64,000 nucleotides of DNA from Kitasatospora paranensis (GTDB lineage: Bacteria; Actinomycetota; Actinomycetes; Streptomycetales; Streptomycetaceae), in assembly GCF_039544005.1 (NCBI RefSeq), contig NZ_BAABKV010000001.1:6820001-6884000 (forward strand), read 5' to 3'. Below the pieces are notes generated by a model. That model was given only the letters and a program-made list of their open reading frames with translations, was not told the DNA's origin and searched no databases. Shown piece by piece: positions 35,778-42,961 of the stretch. A program made the translations under genes and the position numbers. Numbering within the stretch: position 1 is the first letter of the stretch; each line of letters starts with the position of its first letter.

Positions 35778-36383
35778 TCAGCCCCCGGTGACGGTCATGC
35801 GCACCGGCGTCGGGTCGAAGCCGTTGCACGGGTTGTTGATCTGGGGGCAGTTGGAGACCAGCACCAGTACGTCCGTCTCGGCCCGGAGCACCACGCGCAG
35901 CCCCGGCGCGGACAGGCCGTCGACGATGCCGAGCGTGCCGTCCGGCTCGACCGGCACGTTCATGTACCAGTTGATGTTGGAGACCAGGTCGCGCTTGCCG
36001 AGGCCCCACCGGGCGCCCTCGGCGAGGAAGTTCTCCACGCAGGCGTGCTGCGACCAGGTGTGGTGGCCGTAGCGCAGGGTGTTGGACTCCTTGGAGCAGG
36101 CGCCGGCGATGGTGTCGTGCCGGCCGCAGTCGTCCTCGGTGACGGTCATCAGCGGGGTGTGCTCGGTGGAGAGCAGCACGCTGTCCTTGCCGAGGAAGAG
36201 CGAGCCCTGGGCCTGGACGGTGTCGGGTGCGCTGTAGCGGATCGCGGTGTCGTGGGCGTCGTACAGCAGGCAGTCGACGGCCTGGTTGCCGCCGAGGTCG
36301 GTGATGGTGAGCAGCTGTCCGCGGCGGACGACGGCGGAGAAGGCGCCGCGGGCGGGCACGGTCCGGTCGAGCAGGACGGTCAT
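35778..36383 (-). CDS. Urea amidolyase-associated protein 2 (UAAP2)
   Basis: 201-residue protein of the DUF1989 family regularly encoded with urea carboxylase. Conserved Cys, His and Asp residues are evident (NQAVDCLLYDAHD, CGRHDTIAGACSKESN, HACVENF, CPQINNPCNGFDPTPVR) and may bind metal. In guanidine-degrading bacteria two such proteins form a hydrolase for carboxyguanidine; that role is possible here with UAAP1. ATG at 36383 overlaps the UAAP1 stop (ATGA). Confidence 0.9.
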   Translation of the reverse strand: MTVLLDRTVPARGAFSAVVRRGQLLTITDLGGNQAVDCLLYDAHDTAIRYSAPDTVQAQGSLFLGKDSVLLSTEHTPLMTVTEDDCGRHDTIAGACSKESNTLRYGHHTWSQHACVENFLAEGARWGLGKRDLVSNINWYMNVPVEPDGTLGIVDGLSAPGLRVVLRAETDVLVLVSNCPQINNPCNGFDPTPVRMTVTGG

Positions 36384-37187
36384 CGGACCCCCAGGGCGGC
36401 GGTGTTGAGGTGGGCGCGGTGGCGCTCGGGAGTGGCGTCCCAGTGCGGGTCGCCGGGGCCGGTGACCTCGCCGGGGACGGCGAGCACCTCCAGCGGGGTG
36501 CACCGGTAGGCGGGGCGCGGGTCGAGCGGGTGGGCGGTGTTGGCGAGCAGCAGCGTGACGGCCTGCTCCAGCCGGAGGGTGACGGCGGTGCCGGGCCCGG
36601 CGGAGCCGGTGGAGTGCAGGGCGCCGTCCCCGTCGACGGCGATGCCGTGGAAGAGCGAGACCGCGGCGGGCAGGTCGCGCGGGCCGAGCCCGTGCTTGGC
36701 GGCGGCCAGGAGCAGCAGTTCGCGGCCGGCGGGGAGGGCCCTGCGGGCTGCCGTCGCCGTAGCGGGCGGTGTTGCGGGCCGCTGTGGAGGTGCCGGCCAG
36801 CGCGTCGTGCCGGCCGGAGGTGTCGGCGGTGACGGTGGCCAGCACCCGGCCCTGGTCGGAGAGGAGCTGGCTGCCGGTGCCGAGGTAGGCGTTCCACTGG
36901 ACCTTGACGGTGTCGGCGGCGCTGAGCCGCTCCCACGGCCGGCCGGTGACGTACAGCAGCAGGTGGGCGCAGGCGTCGCCGTCGCGGTCGGTCAGCGTGA
37001 CGTGGGCTCCGGCCGGCAGGGCGAGGTGGGTGTATCCGCCGCCGGCGACCGTCTCGGACCACAGGGTGCCGGGCGGCGGCGGCAGCAGGGGCATGCAGTC
37101 GACGACCGCTCCCGCCTGCGACCTGGCGTGGGCGCGGGCGGCCGTGGTGGTGGCGGTGCCGGCCCCGGCGTCGGTGGTTTCTGTCAT
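36380..37187 (-). CDS. Urea amidolyase-associated protein 1 (UAAP1), suspected double frameshift
   Basis: DUF1989 family, about 269 residues when reconstructed. The first part runs from ATG at 37187 (MTETTDAGAG) through DGDACAHLLLYVTGRPWERLS and SGRHDALAGTSTAARNTARY. The protein then continues in another frame (AGRELLLLAAAKHGLGPRDL to AALGVR). Two missing bases, in the GGGG and GGG runs at 36731-36738, would give a smooth DGSPQGPSPAGREL. The ATG lies inside a perfect TetR-type palindrome, so the transcript is probably leaderless and directly repressible. First gene of the UAAP1-UAAP2-urea carboxylase-atzF operon. Confidence 0.78.
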
Positions 37188-37197
37188 GCGACAGAAA
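37178..37197. promoter_or_regulatory. Perfect palindromic operator at the UAAP1 start
   Basis: TTTCTGTC-N4-GACAGAAA, 20 bases, with the UAAP1 start codon inside it. The same half-sites and spacing recur at 39522-39541 upstream of the permease. The divergently transcribed TetR gene is the obvious binder. Confidence 0.75.
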
Positions 37198-37297
37198 TTA
37201 GGCAGCACCGGATTCGCCGCCATTGCCCGCGCGTAACACGGGAGTTACCGTCCCCTCACGGAGATCGCGGAGAGCCGTGATGTGCGAGGATCGCAGG

Positions 37298-37969
37298 GTG
37301 TCCGTCACCAGCCGCCCCGCCCGCGCCCGCGTCGGCCGCCCCCGCGCCCAGGGCCCGTCCGACAGTGCCCTGGCCCCGCGCGACCAGGTGCTGTCCGCCG
37401 CCGCGGACCTCTTCACCCGCGACGGCTACGCCGCGACCACCACCCGCGCGGTCGCCGAGCGCGCCGGGATGCGCCAGGCGTCGATCTACCACTACTTCGC
37501 CGGCAAGGAGGACATCCTCGCCACCCTGCTGGAGAGCACCGTCGAGCCCTCGCTCGCCTTCGCCGGCGCGCTGCTCGCGGACGGCGCCGCCGACCCGGCC
37601 GCCCGGCTGTGGGCGCTCGCCGCCCGCGACGCCGACCTGCTGTTCGGCGGCATGTACAACCTCGGTGCGCTCTACCAACTGCCCGAGGTCCGCGGTGAGC
37701 GCTTCACCGCCTTCCGCGAGGCCCGCAACCGCCTGAAGGCCGCGTACGGGACGCTGCTCGGACTCGTCGCCACCGACGCCACGGGCCCGGCCCTCCGTAC
37801 CGACCTGCTGTTCGGCCTGGTCGAGGGCGGGGTGGCGGTCGCCCGGGAGGGCGGCGGCCGGACGGCCCGGGACGTCGCGGGCGCCGTGGCGGACGCCGCG
37901 CTGCGGTTCGCCGGCTGCACTCCGGCGCAGGCCGAAGCCGCCCGCCGGGACGGCGGGCGGCTGCTGTGA
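37298..37969 (+). CDS. TetR family transcriptional regulator
   Basis: 223 residues from GTG at 37298 (VSVTSRPARARVGRPRAQ); ATG at 37280 with GGAGAG upstream is an alternative that adds six residues. The helix-turn-helix is near residues 28-75 (SAAADLFTRDGYAATTTRAV, then AGMRQASIYHYFAGKEDIL). The ligand domain follows (FGGMYNLGALYQLPEVRGER). It is divergent from the UAAP operon and convergent with the permease, both of which carry the same palindrome, so it is predicted to repress both units in the absence of a nitrogen-containing ligand. Confidence 0.9.
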   Translation: MSVTSRPARARVGRPRAQGPSDSALAPRDQVLSAAADLFTRDGYAATTTRAVAERAGMRQASIYHYFAGKEDILATLLESTVEPSLAFAGALLADGAADPAARLWALAARDADLLFGGMYNLGALYQLPEVRGERFTAFREARNRLKAAYGTLLGLVATDATGPALRTDLLFGLVEGGVAVAREGGGRTARDVAGAVADAALRFAGCTPAQAEAARRDGGRLL

Positions 37970-37997
37970 CCGGGGGCGGCGGCCCCGAACCGGCCGG

Positions 37998-39497
37998 TCA
38001 GCGGCGCAGCCGCCGGTAGACCGCACCGAGCAGCACCGCACCGGCCGGCACCAGCACGCTGAACCACCGGAAGTACCAGTGGCCGCCCTGCGGGTCGTAG
38101 ACCGACGCCCGCGGCCAGGCGAGGTTGACCGTCATCGCCACGCCGTAGACCAGCGCGAGCACGTTCACCGGCAGTGCCCAGCGGCCCAGCGAGAACAGCG
38201 GCCGGCCGGTCTCGTCCGCCGCCGCGCCGTCCTCGCCGATCGGCAGCCCGCGCAGCCGCCGCACCAGCAGGGCGCCCACCACCAGCGCGTACGCGGCGTA
38301 GACCAGCACGATGCAGGTGGTGGACAGGGCCAGGAAGGCCGCCGGGGAGACCAGGTTCAGCAGCAGGAAGGCCGCCGCGGGGACACCCACCGCGAGCGCC
38401 GCCCAGCGCGGCATGCCGCTGCGCCGGTGCACCGAGGCGAGCCGACCGGCGCCGGGCAGCGCGCCGTCGCGGGCCATCGAGAACACCATCCGTGTCCCGG
38501 CGGTCTGCATCGCCAGGGTGCCCACGCAGATCGCCACCGCCACGTCCGCCAGCAGGACCCGGCCGAGCCCGTCGCCGAGGCTGCTGGTCAGCACGTACGA
38601 CAGGCCCTCGGTGGCGAGCCGGCCGTCGGTCAGGCTGGGCGCGGCGAGCACGCCGCCGAGCAGCAGCAGTCCGCCGCCGGCGCCGGCCGCGGCGAGGGCG
38701 GTCAGCACCGTCCGCGGCGCGGTGCGGCGCGGGGCGACGGTCTCCTCGGAGAGCTCGCCCGCGCTGTCGAAGCCGATCATCACGTAAGCCGCGGTGAACG
38801 AGCCGACCAGCAGGGCCCAGAACGCGCCGCCGCCGGTGTGCCCGGTGTGCAGCACGACGGAGGCGGGCTGCTCGGTGTGGGTGAACAGCAGCACCACGAT
38901 CAGGACGATGCCGGCGAGCTCGGCGACCACCCCGATCCCGTTCACCCGGGACAGCACCCGGTTGTCGACCGCGTTGACGACGGTGGTCAGCACGATCAGC
39001 GCGGTGCCGAGCAGCACCGCGTTGGCGGCGCCGCTCGCGGTGGTCGGCGACGGATCGCCGCCGACCAGCTGGAAGCCCGACCACAAGGCGGGCAGCACCA
39101 CCTGCAGGGCGAGCGCGGCCGCGGTGACCACCACGACCTGGCCGAGCACCATCAGCCAGCCGGTGAACCAGCCGTAGGTCGGGTTGGCCAGCCGGGTGGC
39201 CCACTGGTAGATGGCACCGGAGATCGGGTAGCGGGCGGCGAGCTCGGCGAAGCAGGCGGCCACCAGCAACTGCCCGACCAGGACGACGGGCCACGTCCAG
39301 ACGAACGCAGGTCCGGCCGTGCCGTACCCGAATGCGAAGAGCTGGAAGACCGTGGTGAGCACGGAGATGAAGGAGAAGCCGGCCGCGAAGGAGGCGAACC
39401 GGCCCATCGTGCGGTGGAGTTGCTGCGGGTAGGGGAGGGTGTCGGAGAGTGCGGGACCAGGAGGTCCGGCGGGGGCGAGGGAAGTGCTGGTGGTCAT
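37998..39497 (-). CDS. APC superfamily amino acid/urea-type permease
   Basis: 499 residues with about twelve hydrophobic segments. Signature features are FAAGFSFISVLTTVFQLFAF in the first helix, AELAARYPISGAIYQWAT after helix 2 and GFDSAGELSEETVAPRR in the middle. The family includes bacterial choline/urea/GABA-type transporters. The palindrome 25-44 bases before its ATG links it to the urea carboxylase operon, so the substrate may be guanidine, urea or a related amine. Convergent with tetR. Confidence 0.9.
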   Translation of the reverse strand: MTTSTSLAPAGPPGPALSDTLPYPQQLHRTMGRFASFAAGFSFISVLTTVFQLFAFGYGTAGPAFVWTWPVVLVGQLLVAACFAELAARYPISGAIYQWATRLANPTYGWFTGWLMVLGQVVVVTAAALALQVVLPALWSGFQLVGGDPSPTTASGAANAVLLGTALIVLTTVVNAVDNRVLSRVNGIGVVAELAGIVLIVVLLFTHTEQPASVVLHTGHTGGGAFWALLVGSFTAAYVMIGFDSAGELSEETVAPRRTAPRTVLTALAAAGAGGGLLLLGGVLAAPSLTDGRLATEGLSYVLTSSLGDGLGRVLLADVAVAICVGTLAMQTAGTRMVFSMARDGALPGAGRLASVHRRSGMPRWAALAVGVPAAAFLLLNLVSPAAFLALSTTCIVLVYAAYALVVGALLVRRLRGLPIGEDGAAADETGRPLFSLGRWALPVNVLALVYGVAMTVNLAWPRASVYDPQGGHWYFRWFSVLVPAGAVLLGAVYRRLRR

Positions 39498-39521
39498 GGG
39501 GGCACCGGCTTTCCGCGGCAG

Positions 39522-39541
39522 TTTCTGTCGGTTGACAGAAA
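39522..39541. promoter_or_regulatory. Second copy of the TTTCTGTC-N4-GACAGAAA palindrome
   Basis: Perfect 8+8 inverted repeat with a four-base spacer, located 25 bases before the permease ATG (minus strand). Half-sites are identical to those at 37178-37197. Confidence 0.75.
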
Positions 39542-39645
39542 GTAGGGGCCGCCGGATTCCCGGGCGTTGCCCGGCTGTTGCCGCGAGGTTGCCGTGTGCT
39601 CACGGCTAGGCTGACACCTGTCGGAGCCGATTCGGAGGGCCGCCC

Positions 39646-40671
39646 ATGAGCCTCGACCTCGCCGTCCCGCTGGTCGCCGCACCCATGGCCGGCGGCGGAT
39701 CGACCCCGGCGCTCGCCGCCGCCGTCAGCATCGCGGGCGGCCTCGGCTTCCTGGCCGCCGGCTACCTCGAAGCCGACGCGATGCACGCACGGATCACCGA
39801 GGCCCGGGAGCTGACGGACCGCCCGTTCGGCATCAACCTCTTCGTCCCCGGCGAGGCGGCCGACCCGGCCGCCGTCGCCGCCTACCGCGCCGAACTCCTC
39901 CCCGAGGCCGCCGCGGCCGGCGTCGAGCTGCCCGAGCGGATCGCCCCCGACCGGGACGACTGGGACGCCAAGATCGAACGCCTGGTGGCCGACCCGGTGC
40001 CGGTGGTCTCCTTCACCTTCGGGCTGCCGAGCGCCGCCGAGGCCGCCGCCCTGCGGGCCGCCGGCAGCCTGCTGGTGGGCACCGTCACCAGCGCGCCGGA
40101 GGCCCGCGCCGCCGCCGCGCTCGGCCTGGACGCGCTCTGCGTCCAGGGCCCGGAGGCCGGCGGCCACCGCGGCACCCACCGCGCGGCCGACCGGCCGGGC
40201 ACCGTCCCGCTGCTGCGCCTGCTCGCCGAGGTCCGCGCCGTCACCGGCCTGCCGCTGATCGCCGCCGGCGGCCTCGCGGACGGCCCCGGCATCGCCGCGG
40301 CGCTCGCCGCCGGTGCCACCGCCGCCCAGCTCGGCACCGCCTACCTGACCGCGGACGAGTCCGGCGCGCCGGCGGCCCACCGGGCCGCACTCACCGACCC
40401 GCGCTTCCCCGGCACCGTGGTCACCCGGGCCTTCACCGGCCGCCCGGCGCGCGGCCTGCGGAACGCCTTCATCGACCGCCACGCGGCCGGGGCGCCCGCC
40501 GCCTACCCGGAGGTGCACCACCTGACCCGCCCGCTGCGCGCCGCGGCCGCCCGCCGGGGCGACCTCGACGCCCTGCACCTGTGGGCCGGCACCGGTCACC
40601 GGCTCGCCCGACCCGGCCCGGCCGCCGACCTCACCGCACGGCTGTGGGCGGCGGCCGTCGCCGCGCGCTGA
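39646..40671 (+). CDS. Nitronate monooxygenase family FMN enzyme
   Basis: 341 residues. TIM-barrel flavoprotein with N-terminal PLVAAPMAGGGSTPALAAAV and the FMN phosphate region GLPLIAAGGLADGPGIAAALAAGATAAQLGTAY (split here: GLPLIAAGGLADGPG then AAGATAAQLG). The central ALCVQGPEAGGHRG holds the catalytic His. The family oxidises nitronates such as propionate-3-nitronate and protects against them; some members act on other substrates. It stands alone between divergent and convergent neighbours. ATG at 39646, preceded by GGAGGG. Confidence 0.9.
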   Translation: MSLDLAVPLVAAPMAGGGSTPALAAAVSIAGGLGFLAAGYLEADAMHARITEARELTDRPFGINLFVPGEAADPAAVAAYRAELLPEAAAAGVELPERIAPDRDDWDAKIERLVADPVPVVSFTFGLPSAAEAAALRAAGSLLVGTVTSAPEARAAAALGLDALCVQGPEAGGHRGTHRAADRPGTVPLLRLLAEVRAVTGLPLIAAGGLADGPGIAAALAAGATAAQLGTAYLTADESGAPAAHRAALTDPRFPGTVVTRAFTGRPARGLRNAFIDRHAAGAPAAYPEVHHLTRPLRAAAARRGDLDALHLWAGTGHRLARPGPAADLTARLWAAAVAAR

Positions 40672-40699
40672 GCGGCGCCGGCCGCCGGCCCGTTCGGCG

Positions 40700-42157
40700 T
40701 CAGCCGAGCAGGCCGCCCATCCACTCCTCGATGCCGTCGGGAGTCCGGGGCAGGGCCGAGGACATCAGCCGGGCGCCGTCCGCGGTGATCACCAGGTCGT
40801 CCTCGATCCGGACGCCGATCCCGCGCAGCTCCAGCGGCAGCGTCTCGTCGTCCGGCTGGAGGTAGAGGCCGGGCTCGACGGTGAGCACGTGGCCCTCCGC
40901 GAGCACCCCGTCCAGGTACGTCTCGGCGCGGGCCTTGGCGCAGTCGTGGACGTCCAGACCGAGCATGTGGCCGCTGCTGCACAGGGTGTAGCGCCGGTGG
41001 AGTCCGCTGTCGGTGTGCAGCGCCTCCTCGGCGGAGACCCGCAGCACGCCCGAGGCGGCGAGGCCCTCGGCGACCACCCGCATCGCCGCGTGGTGGAAGT
41101 CGCGGAAGCTGGCGCCGGGGCGCAGCGCCGCGATGCCCGCCTCCTGGGCGGCCAGCACCAGCTCGTAGACCTCCCGCTGGACCCCGGTGAAGCGGCCGCT
41201 CAGCGGCAGGGTGCGGGTGATGTCGGCGGTGTAGAGGGTGTCGGTCTCCACGCCCGCGTCGAGCAGCAGCAGCCGGGACGCGTCCAGCGGGCCGTCGTTG
41301 CGGATCCAGTGCAGGACGCAGGCGTGCGCGCCGGAGGCGACGATGGTCTCGTAGCCGGGGCCGTTGCCCTCGGCGCGGGCGCGCCGGTCGAAGGTGCCCT
41401 CCAGCCAGCGCTCGCCGCGGTGGTGGCGCAGTGCCGCGGGCAGTTCACGGACGACGTCGGCGAAGCCGGCGGTGGTGTGGTCGACGGCCAGCTGCAGCTG
41501 CTCGACCTCCCAGGCGTCCTTGACCAGGCGGAGCTCGGCCAGCACGGCCTCCAGCCGGTCGTCGCCGGCGCGCAGCGCGGCCGAGGGCCGGCCGGCGAGC
41601 GCGTCGAGTTCCGGATCCACGCCGGCCAGCAGCCGGGTGGGCGGCTGGGGCCCGGTGAGCAGCTTGCCGAGGTCGTCGAGGTGGACGGTGCGCACGCCGG
41701 TGAGCCGTTCGGCCTCGGCCAGGTCCGGCCGCCGGCCGACCCAGAACTCGCCGTACCTGCGGTCGCGGTAGAACTCGGAGCTGCCGCCGCCGCGCGGTGA
41801 GCGCGGCCGCAGGTGCAGCACCGCCTCGCCGTCCGGCTCCACCACCAGGACGTGGCCGACCTGGTCCTCGCCGGTGAGCCCGGTCAGCCAGGCGTAGGCG
41901 CTGTGCGGGCGGAAGCGGTGGTCGCAGTCGTTGGTGCGGACCTTGAGCCGGCCGGCCGGGACGATCAGCCGCTCGCCGGGGAACGCGGCCGCCAGCGCCG
42001 CCCGCCGGGCCGGCATCGCGGCGTACCCGGCGACCCGGTCCTCGGCCGGCAGCGGGGTCGGGGCCCACGCGGTGGCCATGAAGGCGTCCAGGGCGGGGGA
42101 GACGGGCAGGTCGTGGCTGCCGGTGTTGGGCGGTATCGGGCTGGGCCGACCGGTCAC
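40700..42157 (-). CDS. Aminopeptidase P family (M24, Xaa-Pro-type) peptidase
   Basis: 485 residues. The N-terminal creatinase-like domain (about 1-200) precedes the pita-bread metal domain. Ligands are visible in order: LLLLDAGVETDTLYTADITR (two Asp), GHMLGLDVHD (His), HVLTVEPGLY (Glu) and GIGVRIEDD (Glu), and Mn is the usual metal. It removes N-terminal residues preceding proline and so releases proline or hydroxyproline peptides. GTG at 42157 follows AAGGAGATC. A TGTGAAAT element 50-62 bases upstream links it to the hydroxyproline genes. Confidence 0.92.
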   Translation of the reverse strand: MTGRPSPIPPNTGSHDLPVSPALDAFMATAWAPTPLPAEDRVAGYAAMPARRAALAAAFPGERLIVPAGRLKVRTNDCDHRFRPHSAYAWLTGLTGEDQVGHVLVVEPDGEAVLHLRPRSPRGGGSSEFYRDRRYGEFWVGRRPDLAEAERLTGVRTVHLDDLGKLLTGPQPPTRLLAGVDPELDALAGRPSAALRAGDDRLEAVLAELRLVKDAWEVEQLQLAVDHTTAGFADVVRELPAALRHHRGERWLEGTFDRRARAEGNGPGYETIVASGAHACVLHWIRNDGPLDASRLLLLDAGVETDTLYTADITRTLPLSGRFTGVQREVYELVLAAQEAGIAALRPGASFRDFHHAAMRVVAEGLAASGVLRVSAEEALHTDSGLHRRYTLCSSGHMLGLDVHDCAKARAETYLDGVLAEGHVLTVEPGLYLQPDDETLPLELRGIGVRIEDDLVITADGARLMSSALPRTPDGIEEWMGGLLG

Positions 42158-42206
42158 GGGGATCTCCTTCGGGGCAGGAGTGAGCGACCGGGCCTCCGAA
42201 GGCTCG

Positions 42207-42219
42207 GTGCAATTTCACA
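42207..42219 (-). promoter_or_regulatory. Candidate GntR-type element before the M24 peptidase
   Basis: On the minus strand this reads TGTGAAATTGCAC, inside the longer dyad CAATGTGAAATTG. It matches the elements at 21461, 24465, 29790 and 49634. It lies between the ArsR stop and the peptidase start. Confidence 0.45.
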
Positions 42220-42227
42220 TTGTTATG

Positions 42228-42830
42228 TTACTGATCGGCCCCTGCGCCGGACACCCCCGCGCCGTCTGCGGTGCCCGCGGTGCCGTCGCCGTCTGCGGTG
42301 CCCGCGGTGCCATCGGCGTCCGGGGGTGTGTCCTCCGTCATCGGGAAGGCCATCACGCTCGCGCTCACCCGGACCGAACCGGCCGCATGCGGCGGCAGGG
42401 CCGCGTCGTGCAGCTCGGCGACCGCCTCGGCGAGCCGGCTGCGGGCGCGCTCCCAGGCCTGCGGGTCGACCCAGAGCTCGGCGTCGCAGGTGACGCCGGG
42501 CGTGTCCGCCGCGCGCCGGGCGGCCCGTTCGCGCAGGTTGTGGGCCAGCGCCTCGGCGAGCAGTGCGGTGCCGTCCACCCGGTCGGAGAGCGGGGTGCCG
42601 CGGACGGCCCGGTACCGGCGCTCCCGCCCGCCGCGCCGGGCCCGTACCTCGGCCAGCTCCACCTGCCCCGCGGCGTCGAGCCGGCGCAGGTGCTGGCTGG
42701 CCAGGGCGTGCGAGATGCCCAGTTCGCGGGCGAGTTCGGCGGCGGACATCGGGGCCGTCCAGAGCAGCGACATCATGCGCAGTCGGACGGGGTGGGCGAG
42801 GGCCCGCAGGACGGGATCGGCGGCTGTCAC
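42228..42830 (-). CDS. ArsR-like winged-helix regulator with repetitive acidic tail
   Basis: 200 residues from GTG at 42830. The winged helix covers about 5-75 (ADPVLRALAHPVRLRMMSLL, then ELARELGISHALASQHLRRL), in the HTH_20/ArsR group. The middle part (DAELWVDPQAWERARSRL) resembles the sensing region of similar MFS-linked repressors. The last 30 residues consist of a GTAGTADGDG-type repeat created by a tandem 27-base duplication at 42261-42311. Divergent from the MFS gene with a palindrome between, so it probably represses that exporter. Confidence 0.85.
   Translation of the reverse strand: MTAADPVLRALAHPVRLRMMSLLWTAPMSAAELARELGISHALASQHLRRLDAAGQVELAEVRARRGGRERRYRAVRGTPLSDRVDGTALLAEALAHNLRERAARRAADTPGVTCDAELWVDPQAWERARSRLAEAVAELHDAALPPHAAGSVRVSASVMAFPMTEDTPPDADGTAGTADGDGTAGTADGAGVSGAGADQ
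42261..42311. repeat. Tandem repeat, 24-base unit with 27-base period
   Basis: The 24 bases at 42261-42284 recur exactly at 42288-42311. They encode the Gly/Thr/Ala/Asp repeats at the ArsR C terminus; the period is a multiple of three, so the frame is kept. Confidence 0.85.
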
Positions 42831-42870
42831 ACCTGGAACGGTACCGGCGGGGGCCGCCGCCCCGATCACC

Positions 42871-42908
42871 CCCAAGCATTGACTTGGGAGTCGTCGGCGG
42901 GGCACGAT
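42871..42908 (+). promoter_or_regulatory. MFS promoter overlapping an ArsR-type palindrome
   Basis: CCCAAG-N6-CTTGGG (42871-42888) encloses the -35 TTGACT (42879-42884); an 18-base spacer leads to a -10-like CACGAT (42903-42908). The site lies in the divergent region between the ArsR gene and the MFS gene, so ArsR binding would block the exporter promoter. Confidence 0.6.
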
Positions 42909-42961
42909 CGGGACGGCGGGCGGCCGTCCGCGAGCACGGGACGGGGAGAGGCGGGGGCGCG

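Noticed and set aside
31689..36509. 1606-codon open frame on the plus strand
   Set aside because: It is antisense to allophanate hydrolase, urea carboxylase and UAAP2, whose domains and motifs are clear. The plus-strand translation is low-complexity His/Gly/Arg-rich, as expected for a shadow frame in high-G+C DNA.
37188..37297. Guanidine-I (ykkC) riboswitch before the urea carboxylase operon
   Set aside because: The operon starts at an ATG embedded in a palindrome and no aptamer-like sequence is apparent upstream on the minus strand.
42261..42311. Possible CRISPR-like repeat
   Set aside because: Only two copies with a three-base gap, inside a coding region and in frame. It is a tandem duplication, not a CRISPR array.
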